A DNA stretch of 64,000 nt from Bilifractor porci (GCF_009696005.1 NZ_VUMV01000002.1:1-64000); one strand, 5' to 3'. Positions 26,372-35,877 are shown, counted from the stretch's first letter. Notes: generated by a model not told the origin, from the letters alone. Made by a program: numbers and translations.

Positions 26372-28942
26372 ATGAAACTTTCAGAAAAAATTTTCGGCAC
26401 CCACAGCCAGCGGGAGCTGAAACGGATTGAGCCTCTTGTGGATAAAATCGAGAGCCTCCGTCCGTCTATGCAGAACCTGTCTGATGCAGAGCTTCGCGCG
26501 AAAACACAGGAGTACAAAGACCGCCTGAAAAACGGGGAGACTCTGGATGACCTTCTTCCGGAGGCGTTTGCCACGGTAAGAGAGGCGGCAAAGCGGGTGC
26601 TGAACATGGAGCCCTACCGGGTGCAGATCATCGGCGGAATTATCCTTCATCAAGGAAGAATTGCGGAGATGAAGACCGGAGAAGGAAAGACGCTGGTTTC
26701 CACCATGCCGGCCTATCTGAATGCGCTTACCGGGAAAGGTGTTCACATTATTACGGTCAACGATTATCTGGCCAGCCGTGACGCCGGCTGGATGGGCAAG
26801 GTGCATGAATTCCTCGGCCTCACGGTAGGCTGCGTACTGAACAGTATGAAGGGGGACGAGCGCCGCGCGGCATACAACTGCGACATCACCTATGTGACCA
26901 ATAACGAGGATGGGTTTGATTATCTTCGGGACAACATGGTGATTTACAAAGAACAGCTGGTACAGAGAGGGCTGGCCTATGCCATCATCGACGAGGTAGA
27001 CTCTGTTCTGATTGATGAGGCCCGTACCCCGCTGATTATTTCCGGCCAGAGCGGAAAATCTACCAAGCTCTATGAAACCTGCGATATCCTTGCCTCCCAG
27101 ATGGAACGCGGCGAGGCATCCGGCGAAGTGACCAAGATGACGGCCATCATGGGCGAAGAAATCGAGGAAACCGGAGATTTTATTGTAAATGAAAAAGACA
27201 AGCTGGTAACGCTGACCGAACAGGGCGTGAAAAAGGTCGAGAAGTTCTTCCACATCGAGAACCTGTCCGACCCGGAAAACATGGATATCCAGCACAATAT
27301 TATTCTGGCGCTCCGTGCGCATAATCTGATGTTCCGCGACAGGGACTATATTGTCAAGGATGACCAGGTCTTGATTGTCGATGAATTTACCGGCCGTGTG
27401 CTTCCGGGCAGACGGTATTCCGACGGGCTGCATCAGGCGATCGAGGCAAAGGAGCATGTGAAGATCAAGCGTGAGAGCAAGACCCTTGCGACGATAACCT
27501 TCCAGAATTTCTTTAACAAGTATGAAAAGAAGGCCGGCATGACCGGTACTGCCCTCACCGAGGAGCAGGAATTCCGTGACATCTACGGGATGGATGTAGT
27601 AGAGATTCCTACTAATAAACCGGTGATCCGTGTGGATCATGAAGACGCTGTCTACATGACCAAGAAGGAAAAATACAACGCGGTTGTGGAAGAGATCAAG
27701 GAATCTCACGAGAAAAACCAGCCTGTGCTGGTCGGCACGGTGAATATTGATACATCTGAGCTGCTCAGCCGCATGCTGAAGCGGGAGGGCATTCCGCACC
27801 AGGTACTGAATGCCAAGTTCCATGAGATGGAGGCGGAAATCATCTCCCATGCAGGAGAGGCCGGAACGGTGACCATAGCGACCAACATGGCCGGCCGTGG
27901 TACCGATATCAAGCTGGACGATGCGGCCAGGGAGGCCGGCGGCCTGAAGGTGATCGGAACAGAACGCCATGAGTCCAGACGAATTGACAATCAGCTGCGT
28001 GGCCGTTCCGGCCGTCAGGGAGATCCGGGAGAATCCAGATTCTATATTTCCCTGGAAGATGACCTGATGCGTCTTTTTGGTTCCGAGAAGCTGATGGGCG
28101 TGTTTAAGTCTCTGGGCGTTGCAGAGGGCGAGCAGATTGAGCACAAAATGCTTTCCTCCGCGATTGAAAAAGCGCAGAAGAAGATCGAGAGCAACAACTA
28201 CGGAATCCGTAAAAATCTGCTGGATTACGACAGCGTGAACAACGAGCAGAGAGAGATTATCTATAAAGAACGCCGCCGTGTGCTGGACGGGGAGAACATG
28301 CGGGATTCCATCCTGAAGATGATCTACGATACCGTGGATGGAATGGTGGACCGCTGTATTTCCGAGGATGCGGAGAGCGATGAATGGGATCTCAGGGAGT
28401 TAAACGAGCTCCTGCTTCCGGTGATTCCGATCCGGGAAATTACGCAGGACGACGTGAAAGGACTCCGCAAGGACGAGCTGAAGCAGAAGCTGAAAGAAGC
28501 GGCCGTGAAGCTCTATGAGGAGAAGGAAGCCCAATTCCCGGCGGAGGAGCAGATTCGTGAGCTGGAGCGAGTGGTTCTGCTTCGTGTCATTGACGAGAAG
28601 TGGATGAATCACATCGATGACATGGATCAGCTGCGTCAGGGAATCGGCCTGCAGGCTTATGGGCAGAGAGATCCCAAGGTGGAATACAAGATGATCGCCT
28701 ATGATATGTTCAACGAAATGACGGAGAACATTCAGCAGGATACGATCCGCCTTCTGTACCACGTACGTGTGCAGGAGAAAGTAGAGCGGGAGCAGGTTGC
28801 AGAGGTTACCGGAACAAACAAAGATGATTCCGATGTGAAAAAACCCGTGCAGCGGAAACAGAAAAAGATTTATCCGAATGATCCCTGCCCCTGCGGCAGC
28901 GGGTTGAAATATAAGCAGTGCCACGGCAGGAAAGCCGTGTAA
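26372..28942 (+). CDS. secA: Preprotein translocase ATPase
   Basis: An 856-aa motor that pushes preproteins through SecYEG. Walker A M-K-T-G-E-G-K-T is at about residue 102, the DEAD-like [15 protein letters not shown] at about 207-221, the N-M-A-G-R-G-T-D-I motif at about 507-515, and [13 protein letters not shown] after it. The C-terminus has a zinc-binding SEC-C motif C-x-C-x8-C-H. Co-transcribed with hpf (31-bp gap). Its 3' gap to prfB holds an inverted copy of the dispersed repeat. Confidence 0.97.
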   Translation: MKLSEKIFGTHSQRELKRIEPLVDKIESLRPSMQNLSDAELRAKTQEYKDRLKNGETLDDLLPEAFATVREAAKRVLNMEPYRVQIIGGIILHQGRIAEMKTGEGKTLVSTMPAYLNALTGKGVHIITVNDYLASRDAGWMGKVHEFLGLTVGCVLNSMKGDERRAAYNCDITYVTNNEDGFDYLRDNMVIYKEQLVQRGLAYAIIDEVDSVLIDEARTPLIISGQSGKSTKLYETCDILASQMERGEASGEVTKMTAIMGEEIEETGDFIVNEKDKLVTLTEQGVKKVEKFFHIENLSDPENMDIQHNIILALRAHNLMFRDRDYIVKDDQVLIVDEFTGRVLPGRRYSDGLHQAIEAKEHVKIKRESKTLATITFQNFFNKYEKKAGMTGTALTEEQEFRDIYGMDVVEIPTNKPVIRVDHEDAVYMTKKEKYNAVVEEIKESHEKNQPVLVGTVNIDTSELLSRMLKREGIPHQVLNAKFHEMEAEIISHAGEAGTVTIATNMAGRGTDIKLDDAAREAGGLKVIGTERHESRRIDNQLRGRSGRQGDPGESRFYISLEDDLMRLFGSEKLMGVFKSLGVAEGEQIEHKMLSSAIEKAQKKIESNNYGIRKNLLDYDSVNNEQREIIYKERRRVLDGENMRDSILKMIYDTVDGMVDRCISEDAESDEWDLRELNELLLPVIPIREITQDDVKGLRKDELKQKLKEAAVKLYEEKEAQFPAEEQIRELERVVLLRVIDEKWMNHIDDMDQLRQGIGLQAYGQRDPKVEYKMIAYDMFNEMTENIQQDTIRLLYHVRVQEKVEREQVAEVTGTNKDDSDVKKPVQRKQKKIYPNDPCPCGSGLKYKQCHGRKAV

Positions 28943-28951
28943 GTTGTGTAA

Positions 28952-29122
28952 ATAAGTCCACCGCGCTGCTACGCTGCTTACGCAGCTCTCGCATCGCTAA
29001 CAGGCATTCGCATTTTCGTGCCGCATGCGCGTCACTTCATGCTCATACCTGTTGTCGTCGCTAAAGCATGGCCAGGTCTGCATGCAAGCATGCGCCCGTC
29101 CCTGCTTTGCGACTGGACTTAT
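28952..29122 (-). repeat. Dispersed palindromic element, copy 3 (full length, inverted)
   Basis: A 171-bp element bounded by the inverted repeat ATAAGTCCA (28952-28960) and TGGACTTAT (29114-29122). Read on the minus strand it matches copies 1 and 2 from the left end through GTCGCAAAGCAGGGA, GCATGCTTGCATGC, TGCTTTAGCGACGACAACAG and GTATGAGC, then continues with sequence missing from copy 2. Internal hairpins include GCTGC-TTAC-GCAGC and AACAGG/CCTGTT. No clear target-site duplication is seen. Confidence 0.88.
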
Positions 29123-29153
29123 CAATAAAAATATCACGAAAGAAGGTGAGCCA

Positions 29154-30288
29154 ATGGTAGTTGAACTTGAAAACATGAAGCAGGAAATCCGCTCCTATGA
29201 GCAGCCGTTGGTCGAAGTGAGGGATTCACTTTGACCTCGCCAGTAAAGAGCAGAGGATAGAGGAACTGCAGAGAAAGATGGAGGAGCCGAATTTCTGGGA
29301 TAATCCGGAGGAGGCTCAGAAACAGACCATCGAGCTGGGAAATCTGAAGGATGACCTGGAAAAGTACAAAAAGCTGGAAACGGACAAAGAAGACATCGAG
29401 ACGATGATCGAGATGGGCGAGGAAGAAGACGATGAGTCTGTGGTCCCGGAAATCCGGGAGATGCTGGACGAGTTTATTGAAACGCTGGACAATATGCGGA
29501 TCAAAACGCTTCTGTCCGGAGAATACGATTCCAACAACGCGATTCTTCGCCTGAATGCCGGCGCCGGCGGAACGGAGGCCATGGACTGGTGCTCCATGCT
29601 CTACCGTATGTACTGCAGATGGGCGGAGAGGAAAGGTTTCCGGATTGAAGAGCTGGATTATCTGGAAGGCGATGAGGCCGGGATTAAATCGGTCACTTTC
29701 CAGGTAGACGGAGAAAATGCCTACGGGCTTCTGAAGTCTGAGAAGGGCGTACACCGTCTGGTGCGTATCTCGCCTTTCAACGCAAACGGAAAGAGACAGA
29801 CATCCTTTGTTTCCTGCGATGTCATGCCGGATATCGAGCAGGATATCGACATAGAGGTAAAGGATGAGGATATCCGTGTAGATACCTATCGCTCCAGCGG
29901 TGCAGGCGGACAGCACATTAACAAGACCTCTTCGGCTATCCGTATTACCCATCTTCCGACCGGAATTGTGGTGACCTGCCAGAATGAGCGGTCACAGCAC
30001 ATGAACAAAGATAAGGCCATGCAGATGTTGAAGGCAAAGCTGTATCTTCTGGAACAGGAAAAACAGGAGGAAAAGCTGAGCGGAATCCGCGGCGAGGTAA
30101 CAGATATCGCCTGGGGACATCAGATTCGGTCCTATGTTCTTCAGCCGTACACCATGGTGAAGGATCTTCGGACGAATTACGAACGTCCGCAGGCGGATGC
30201 CGTGCTGGACGGCGATCTGGATCCGTTTATCAATGCTTATCTGAAATGGCTGGCCCTGAAGAAAAAAGGGCAGACAGCCCAGCAGTAA
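29154..30288 (+). CDS. prfB: Peptide chain release factor 2, with programmed +1 frameshift
   Basis: Release factor 2 recognises UGA and UAA stops. The first 26 codons run to an in-frame TGA at 29232-29234; translation must shift +1 on the CTT-T at 29229-29232 to read GAC and continue to 30288, giving about 377 aa. The slip site CTT-TGA-C and an upstream purine block AGGGA match the autoregulatory frameshift of known prfB genes. Downstream, the codon-reading loop reads I-S-P-F (the S-P-F tripeptide of RF2) and the hydrolysis motif is S-S-G-A-G-G-Q-H-I-N. AAGGTGAG precedes the ATG. Annotation software may record only the part from 29278. Confidence 0.95.
29229..29235 (+). promoter_or_regulatory. 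Programmed +1 frameshift site of prfB
   Basis: CTT-TGA-C with AGGGA upstream. The spacer between the purine block and CTT is about 4-5 nt, compared with 3 nt in the E. coli AGGGGG-TAT-CTT arrangement. Confidence 0.9.
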
Positions 30289-30290
30289 AG

Positions 30291-30331
30291 AAAAGCTTCC
30301 GTACCGGGTATTCCGGTACAGAAGCTTTTTT
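30291..30331 (+). terminator. Terminator of prfB
   Basis: AAAAGCTTC-x-GTACCGG pairs with CCGGTAC-x-GAAGCTTTT around a 5-nt loop and runs into TTTTTT. Confidence 0.9.
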
Positions 30332-30563
30332 CAGTGCAACTGGATGTGCCGTCTCTGCCATATGTAGCGAGGGAGGATTTGTGCGGCTGAAACGGCTGAA
30401 AGAAAGGCAGATAACATATGGCGGAAGCGAAGTGTCTGGTTCTGACGGACGCTATACAGGGAACTGAAAAAGATTTAGGACTTGCGCGGCAAGACTTATT
30501 GTGATACCATCCATGAGTGGCAGACAGATGTATTTCTGTGACGAACGCACATGGAGGAGTTTC

Positions 30564-30995
30564 ATGGGGGATACCTATTATCTGGTAAGAGAAAAGGCCG
30601 TTCCGGAAGTCCTGCTGAAGGTTTTGCAGGCCCGGAGGCTGATAGAGGAACGCCGTATGACGGTCCAGCAGGCCACCGAAGAAGCAGGCATCAGCCGGAG
30701 TTCTTTCTACAAATATCAGGACGATATCTATCCGTTTCACGACACGGCAAAAGGGAAAACCATTACGATTGTACTCCAGGTGAAGGATGAAACAGGAATT
30801 CTTTCGGATGTCCTGCATGTGATTGCGGAATATCACGGTAATATTTTGACGATCCACCAGTCCATACCCTTAAATGGTGTGGCCACGCTTACTATCAGTG
30901 TGGAAATCCCTCAGCAGGGCGACGTAGCCGGTATGCTAAGCAAAATTGAAGAGCGGTCCGGCGTGCGGGAGCTTCGCATTCTGGGAAGAGAATAA
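30564..30995 (+). CDS. ACT domain protein (UPF0735/PheB family)
   Basis: A 143-aa protein with an N-terminal helical, helix-turn-helix-like region (M-T-V-Q-Q-A-T-E-E-A-G-I-S-R-S-S-F-Y-K-Y, about residues 34-53) and a C-terminal ACT domain (about 70-141: T-I-V-L-Q-V-K-D-E-T-G-I-L-S-D-V-L). ACT domains sense amino acids; the family was named PheB from its place near pheA in Bacillus. Start 30564 is chosen because GGAGG lies 8-9 bases before it. It is 51 bp upstream of homoserine dehydrogenase and probably co-transcribed, so a link to aspartate-family amino acids is likely. Confidence 0.88.
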   Translation: MGDTYYLVREKAVPEVLLKVLQARRLIEERRMTVQQATEEAGISRSSFYKYQDDIYPFHDTAKGKTITIVLQVKDETGILSDVLHVIAEYHGNILTIHQSIPLNGVATLTISVEIPQQGDVAGMLSKIEERSGVRELRILGRE

Positions 30996-31046
30996 AAGAA
31001 AAGTTGACGTAAAACCGTTACAGGCTGAAAGAGAGGAAACTGGAGT

Positions 31047-32264
31047 ATGATAAAGATTGCTGTTCTCGGATATGGAACCGTCGGTTCCGGCGTGGTAGAG
31101 GTGATTGAGAAAAATCACGATTCCATTAACAAAAAGGCAGCGGATGATATTGAAATCAAATACGTTCTGGATCTGAGAGATTTTCCCGGTGATCCGGTGG
31201 AAAAGGTGCTTGTTCATGACTACAATGTTATCCTGAACGATCCGGAAGTCAGCATTGTGGTGGAGACGATGGGAGGCCTGCATCCGGCATATGAATTTAC
31301 AAAACAGGCGCTGGAAGCGGGAAAAAGTGTCTGTACATCCAATAAAGAGCTTGTGGCGGAATATGGGACAGAATTAGTGCGGATCGCCGAAAAAAAAGAT
31401 ATCAACTATCTGTTTGAGGCAAGCTGCGGAGGAGGAATCCCGATTATCCGTCCGTTAAACTCCTCCCTTACCGCAGATGAAATTGATGAAATTGAAGGAA
31501 TCCTGAATGGCACCACCAATTATATTCTGACAAAGATGGCAGTGGACGGGCTGGATTTCGATGAGGCGCTGAAGGAAGCGCAGCAGAACGGCTATGCGGA
31601 GAGAAATCCCGAAGCAGATATTGAAGGATATGACGCATGCCGTAAGATAGCCATTCTTTCTTCACTTGCCTATGGCGCACATATCGATTACAGGGATATT
31701 TACACCGAGGGAATCACAAAGATCACGGCGACAGATATCAAGTACGCGCAGAGCCTTGGAGCCAGTATTAAGCTGCTTGCCACAAGCAAAAAGGTGCACG
31801 ACGGTTTTTACGCTATGGTCAGCCCGGTAATGATTAACGCGCATAATCCGTTGTACAGTGTGCAGGGTGTTTTCAATGCTATTTTTATCCATGGCAATGT
31901 GCTGGGCGATGCCATGTTCTACGGAAGCGGAGCGGGAAAACTGCCGACAGCAAGCGCGGTTGTGGCAGACGTGGTGGACTGCGCGAAACATCTGCACAAG
32001 CATATCATCATGAACTGGAGCAGCCGTCCGCTTAAACTTATGGATATTGAGAATGTGCGCAACCGCTTCTTTGTTCGTATGGAAGGCTGTATGGCGCAGG
32101 AGATTGTCAGGGTAAACGGTGTGTTCGGGGATGTGGAAAGCTTTAGTGTTCCCGGAATTTCAGGGGAATTTGCTTTTATCACGGAAAAGATGCCGGAGCA
32201 TGAATTCCGTGACGGTATTGCCCAGCTGAAGGGAATCCGCAGCACCATCCGGGTAGGATTCTGA
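31047..32264 (+). CDS. hom: Homoserine dehydrogenase
   Basis: A 405-aa enzyme reducing aspartate semialdehyde to homoserine, the branch to threonine and methionine. The Rossmann motif G-Y-G-T-V-G-S-G is at residues 8-15. The catalytic block is F-E-A-S-C-G-G-G-I-P-I-I with the downstream N-G-T-T-N-Y-I-L and the G-Y-A-E-x-x-P-x-x-D-I-x-G-x-D signature. The C-terminal ~75 residues form an ACT-type regulatory domain (V-R-M-E-G.. to the end), suggesting feedback control. It pairs functionally with thrH at 13765. Confidence 0.95.
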   Translation: MIKIAVLGYGTVGSGVVEVIEKNHDSINKKAADDIEIKYVLDLRDFPGDPVEKVLVHDYNVILNDPEVSIVVETMGGLHPAYEFTKQALEAGKSVCTSNKELVAEYGTELVRIAEKKDINYLFEASCGGGIPIIRPLNSSLTADEIDEIEGILNGTTNYILTKMAVDGLDFDEALKEAQQNGYAERNPEADIEGYDACRKIAILSSLAYGAHIDYRDIYTEGITKITATDIKYAQSLGASIKLLATSKKVHDGFYAMVSPVMINAHNPLYSVQGVFNAIFIHGNVLGDAMFYGSGAGKLPTASAVVADVVDCAKHLHKHIIMNWSSRPLKLMDIENVRNRFFVRMEGCMAQEIVRVNGVFGDVESFSVPGISGEFAFITEKMPEHEFRDGIAQLKGIRSTIRVGF

Positions 32265-32291
32265 AATCCTAAACAGAGAAGTATCAGATAG

Positions 32292-32337
32292 GCTCTTCTG
32301 ATGACAGGGATTTTCCCTGTCCGGAGGAGCTTTTTTA
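32292..32337 (+). terminator. Terminator of hom
   Basis: GCTCTTCTGATGACAGGGA pairs (with bulges) to TCCCTGTCCGGAGGAGC, followed by TTTTTT. Confidence 0.88.
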
Positions 32338-32408
32338 ATCCTGATTTTCTGTTTAGGGAGTTTCTGCTTCGTCTTCTACTTGATTAAAATAATCTTTTGA
32401 AAAAACAG

Positions 32409-32437
32409 TTGACAGGCAGAATAGAAAAGCCTACATT
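32409..32437 (+). promoter_or_regulatory. Promoter of the 2-hydroxyacid dehydrogenase-gntR operon
   Basis: A consensus TTGACA and TACATT are 17 bp apart. The -10 box lies within the left arm of the palindrome at 32429-32474. Confidence 0.75.
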
Positions 32438-32474
32438 TGTAATACATCGTTAGCGATGTATTACAAATGTAGGC
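32429..32474 (+). promoter_or_regulatory. Perfect 21+21 bp palindromic operator
   Basis: Perfectly complementary 21-bp arms at 32429-32449 and 32454-32474 flank a 4-bp centre TTAG. Each arm carries TTTGTAATACA, similar to TTGTA-TACAA-type sites of FCD-group GntR regulators. It covers the -10 box and ends 20 bp before the start codon, with no T-run. Autoregulation by the GntR protein at 33466 is inferred. Confidence 0.75.
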
Positions 32475-32494
32475 ACGGATAGGAGATGATTGCA

Positions 32495-33469
32495 ATGAAA
32501 GTTCTGGTCTATAGCTGCAGAGAGGATGAAAAAGAACTGCTTGAGGAATATGAGAGTTCAGGGGAGTTTGAATTTACATACTGCAGTTCTCAGCCCACCA
32601 TGGAAAATTACTTTCTTGCAGAGGGAATTCCGATTATTACCATTGTGGGCACACAGGTTCCGGATGAACTGCTGAAAAAATTTGCGGATATCGGAGTAAA
32701 ATTTATTTCATGCAGGTGCATAGGACTGGATCACATTAATCCTGCTTACGCAAAAGAGCTTGGCATAAAAGTGACAAATATTACATATTCGCCAAATGCG
32801 GTGGCGGATTACGCGATTATGCTGATACTTATGTGTCTCCGGAAGGAAAAGTATATTCTGGAGCATTACAAGGTGAGAGATTACACGCTGGCGCAGAATC
32901 AGGGCAGAGAGCTGCGGGATATGACGGTCGGAGTGGTAGGCGGCGGGAGAATCGGAAGAACGGTGATTCAGGAGATCAGCGGCTTCGGAAGCAGAATTCT
33001 GGTTTATGACAAATATGAAAACGAAGAGGTAAAAAAACATGCGGAGTATGTGCCTTATGAAACACTGCTTCGTCAGTCGGACGTAATCACCTTTCACGCG
33101 CCGGGAAATGATGATACCTACCATATGCTTAATTTAGAAAATGTAAAACTCCTGAAGCGAGGTGCGGTTATTGTTAATACATCAAGGGGATCCAATATTG
33201 ATAATAAGGCTTTAATCTATGGTATAGAGCACGGAATAATCAGTCAGGCGGGGCTTGATGTTGTGGATCATGAGCCCCGGATTTATAATATCAATCATCG
33301 GGATTCTATTCCGACAGATCATGATGTGGCTGTGCTTGAGAGCTATCCTAACGTGATTATTACGCCACATACAGCTTTTTATACGGATCATGCAGTAAGA
33401 GATATGATTGAACATGCACTGGATAATATCCGGAATTTCGCGCAGGAAAGCAAAGGTGGATGCCAATGA
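32495..33469 (+). CDS. D-isomer-specific 2-hydroxyacid dehydrogenase
   Basis: A 324-aa NAD-dependent dehydrogenase of the D-lactate dehydrogenase/VanH group. The cofactor motif G-G-G-R-I-G (149-154) is in the linker-proximal Rossmann domain. The catalytic triad is present: R231 (N-T-S-R-G), E260 (V-D-H-E-P) and H292 (T-P-H-T-A). It would reduce a 2-oxoacid to a D-2-hydroxyacid or the reverse. ATG 32495 is chosen over 32486 since AGGAG abuts the earlier one. It shares a promoter with the gntR gene (ATGA overlap) and precedes an aminotransferase and a B12-mutase operon, so the natural substrate may be an intermediate of that pathway. Confidence 0.9.
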   Translation: MKVLVYSCREDEKELLEEYESSGEFEFTYCSSQPTMENYFLAEGIPIITIVGTQVPDELLKKFADIGVKFISCRCIGLDHINPAYAKELGIKVTNITYSPNAVADYAIMLILMCLRKEKYILEHYKVRDYTLAQNQGRELRDMTVGVVGGGRIGRTVIQEISGFGSRILVYDKYENEEVKKHAEYVPYETLLRQSDVITFHAPGNDDTYHMLNLENVKLLKRGAVIVNTSRGSNIDNKALIYGIEHGIISQAGLDVVDHEPRIYNINHRDSIPTDHDVAVLESYPNVIITPHTAFYTDHAVRDMIEHALDNIRNFAQESKGGCQ

Positions 33470-34155
33470 AGGTAGCGGACAGAGCCAAGCAGGAGCTGCT
33501 GAATAAAATTATTGTTGAAAAGGAATATCATTCCGGTGAAAAACTTCCCAACGAGAACAGACTGGCGGAGGAATTGCGTGTGAGCAGGACGTCTGTGCGG
33601 GAGGCCATTCAGTTTCTTGTAACCCAGAATGTTCTGGAAGTTCGCCGCGGAAAGGGAACTTTTGTAACTGATCATGTGGATGACAGTCAGGGATTCGGAT
33701 CAAAAGCAGCACTGTCTCTGCAGAACAGGAGACTGCGGGATATTTACGAGCTTCGCTATATGCTGGCGCCGCAGGCTGCCTATTTTGCGGCAAAACGGGC
33801 AACCGAAGCAGAGCTGGAAAATATCATTCAAATCGGAAAAGAAATTCAGGAACATAGTCTTGAGTCGGATGAAGATATGGGCAATAACGAAAAGTTTCAT
33901 ATGGCTATTGCCAGGGCAACGCATAATGAGTTTGCTGTTCAGCTGATGCAGATGATCGAGGACCGGCTGATAGAAGAATTCAAGGCCGGGGAGAAAAGAC
34001 AGGTTTTATATGACAGTGTTCTGGATGATCATAAGATGATTATCAATTATTTGAAGCTTAGGGACGCAGACGGCGCAAGACAGGCAATGGCGCTCCATAT
34101 GCAGCACAGCATGAGGGAATATCATATTGACAGCGAGGAAGAAGGAGCGGTATAA
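33466..34155 (+). CDS. GntR-family transcriptional regulator, FCD (FadR) subgroup
   Basis: A 229-aa repressor or activator. The N-terminal winged helix (about residues 1-70) has the GntR signature L-P-N-E-N-R-L-A-E-E-L-R-V-S-R-T-S-V-R-E-A. The C-terminal FCD domain (about 85-220) carries the metal-site residues expected of the group: F-H-M-A-I-A, D-D-H-K and A-L-H-M-Q-H. FCD proteins bind small organic acids. Overlap with the dehydrogenase gene and the palindrome over their promoter point to autoregulation and control of this catabolic locus. Confidence 0.9.
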   Translation: MKVADRAKQELLNKIIVEKEYHSGEKLPNENRLAEELRVSRTSVREAIQFLVTQNVLEVRRGKGTFVTDHVDDSQGFGSKAALSLQNRRLRDIYELRYMLAPQAAYFAAKRATEAELENIIQIGKEIQEHSLESDEDMGNNEKFHMAIARATHNEFAVQLMQMIEDRLIEEFKAGEKRQVLYDSVLDDHKMIINYLKLRDADGARQAMALHMQHSMREYHIDSEEEGAV

Positions 34156-34280
34156 GCCCGTGTATTGTTTCCAGCAGAAGGAACACAGAAAAGTAGGCAG
34201 CCTTTGAGGGCTGAATGTGGGCATGGTGGTTTAAAATATAAAATAAGGCTGGTAAAAGTGACAGCATTTTTCACAAGGAA

Positions 34281-34312
34281 GTGGGATCTGAACAGATTCC
34301 GCTTTTTTTCGT
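34281..34312 (+). terminator. Terminator after gntR
   Basis: GTGGGATCTG pairs with CAGATTCCGC (G-U pairs included) around AA, followed by TTTTTTT. Gap note: 34156-34430 otherwise holds only a weak promoter (TATCAT near 34346). Confidence 0.75.
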
Positions 34313-34430
34313 CAGGAAAATATAATTATCGTGTTAAAAGTCTGATATCATGCGTGACCATAAATGGACGCAAAAGGTACGTTTGATGCCCATATCTGAA
34401 TATTTGTCAGTGGAAAAGGAGGAAATGTCA

Positions 34431-35588
34431 ATGGAAATGTCAAAAATTGCAAAAAACTATCCGGCATCAGGAATCCGAAAAATGTTTGATCTGGCAGCGC
34501 AGTATAAAGATGTCATCGATTTAACCTGCGGAGATCCGAATTTTGACACACCGGAGAACGTCCGGGAAGCTGCAAAAAAGGCGATTGATGATGGATTTAC
34601 GCATTACGCGCCCAATGCCGGAATTCCGGAACTCCGGGAGGCGGTTGCTGCAAGGTACAAAGGATACGATCCTGACCAGGTTATTATCACGGTGGGAGCG
34701 CTGGAAGGCCTTACGTTGGGGCTTCTGGCAGTGGTGGATCCGGACGATGAGGTAATTGTGCCAAATCCGTCCTTTGCCAATTACCAGGGGCAGATTATGC
34801 TTGCGCACGGAAAACCGGCAGGGGTCGATGTCTACGAGGAAAATGATTACCGGATCCGTCCGGAGGATATTGAAAAAGCGGTTACCCCGAAAACAAAGGC
34901 GATTATTATAAATTCTCCAAGTAATCCACTTGGTTCAGTACTGACAGAGGAGGACTGCAGAAGAATCGGGGAGATTGCAGAGAAGCATGATCTCTATATT
35001 TTTTCAGATGAACCGTACGACAAGATCTTATTTGATCATACCGAGTTTTTCAGCATGTCAGAGATTGAATCCATTCGTGACAGGTTGTTTTCGCTTAACA
35101 GTTTTTCAAAGACATATGCAATGACCGGATGGCGGATCGGGTATATGCTGTATCCCACGCAGTTTCAAAGTGTTCTTCCGCATATGCAGGAGGGAATTGT
35201 ATCCTGTGTTTCTACATTTATCCAGAAGGCAGCGGTAGAAGCCCTTACCGGTCCGCAGGACTGCATCCGGCAGATGTCTGAGGATTATTGCAGGAGAAGG
35301 GATATTCTGCAGAATGGTCTGAATTCTATTCCGGGATTTTCCTGCAGACCGGTAAAAGGCAGTTTCTATATTTTTGTGAATATCAAAGCGTTTGGAAAGA
35401 CCTCACAGGAGTTTGCGGAGGAGCTGGTTCGCGGGGCGAGGGTGGTAACCGTTCCCGGATCCGCCTTTGGCTCTATGGGAGAGGGATATCTTCGGCTGGT
35501 TTTTGCTAATTCTGACCAGAACCTGGAAGAAGCAGTGCGCAGGATAAGAGAATATATTGCCGGGAATTACCCGGATCTGAAGGCATAA
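34431..35588 (+). CDS. PLP-dependent class I/II aminotransferase
   Basis: A 385-aa fold-type I aminotransferase of the aspartate/aromatic group. PLP contacts are visible: N165 (S-P-S-N-P), D193 (F-S-D-E-P-Y), the Schiff-base K227 in N-S-F-S-K-T-Y-A-M-T-G-W-R, R235 and the C-terminal substrate Arg in Y-L-R-L-V-F-A. The substrate is not decided by sequence. Of three clustered ATGs, 34431 has the best spacing (8 bases) from AAGGAGG. It lies between the GntR unit and the amino-acid transporter operon and could deaminate the product or substrate of the B12 mutase. Confidence 0.88.
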   Translation: MEMSKIAKNYPASGIRKMFDLAAQYKDVIDLTCGDPNFDTPENVREAAKKAIDDGFTHYAPNAGIPELREAVAARYKGYDPDQVIITVGALEGLTLGLLAVVDPDDEVIVPNPSFANYQGQIMLAHGKPAGVDVYEENDYRIRPEDIEKAVTPKTKAIIINSPSNPLGSVLTEEDCRRIGEIAEKHDLYIFSDEPYDKILFDHTEFFSMSEIESIRDRLFSLNSFSKTYAMTGWRIGYMLYPTQFQSVLPHMQEGIVSCVSTFIQKAAVEALTGPQDCIRQMSEDYCRRRDILQNGLNSIPGFSCRPVKGSFYIFVNIKAFGKTSQEFAEELVRGARVVTVPGSAFGSMGEGYLRLVFANSDQNLEEAVRRIREYIAGNYPDLKA

Positions 35589-35671
35589 GCAGTCAGATGA
35601 ATCATGCCGGATTTCGTCAAATCACAGATAATATTTCTATTTATGTGAAAAAACTTGGGAAAATAGCCAAG

Positions 35672-35700
35672 TTGACTTTATGCTATGATGGTGATAGTAT
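35672..35700 (+). promoter_or_regulatory. Promoter of the transporter-B12 mutase operon
   Basis: TTGACT and TAGTAT with 17-bp spacing. The leader from about 35707 to the first ATG is about 170 nt. Confidence 0.7.
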
Positions 35701-35706
35701 TTGATA

Positions 35707-35790
35707 AACCGAAAAGAGATCATACATCGAAGCAAAACTCATACAACGCATAGGCATAGAACGGTGTAGGATCAATATAGGAATGATGCA
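35707..35790 (+). promoter_or_regulatory. Candidate structured leader RNA, class unknown
   Basis: GATCATACATCG (35718-35729) pairs with CGGTGTAGGATC (35762-35773), 11 of 12 positions including a G-U, closing a ~32-nt A-rich interior with repeated CATA words. An intrinsic terminator follows 18 nt later. That order (aptamer-like domain then terminator before the operon) suggests a riboswitch or attenuator. No known class is recognised. Confidence 0.45.
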
Positions 35791-35832
35791 AAGGAGCAGA
35801 TAACCCGGAAGTGGTTCTGCTCCTTCTTTTTT
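35791..35832 (+). terminator. Leader terminator before the amino-acid ABC operon
   Basis: AAGGAGCAG (35791-35799) pairs with CTGCTCCTT (35817-35825), with AACC/GGTT inside, followed by TCTTTTTT. It stands 45 bp before the first gene, so transcription must read through. Confidence 0.85.
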
Positions 35833-35877
35833 ATCCGGCGGACGGTGTCAGATGTTTATTAGCGAAAGGAGATTGTT

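Noticed and set aside
29154-29277. prfB looked frameshifted or truncated
   Set aside because: The in-frame TGA within CTT-TGA-C is the known programmed +1 frameshift of RF2, so the gene is intact.
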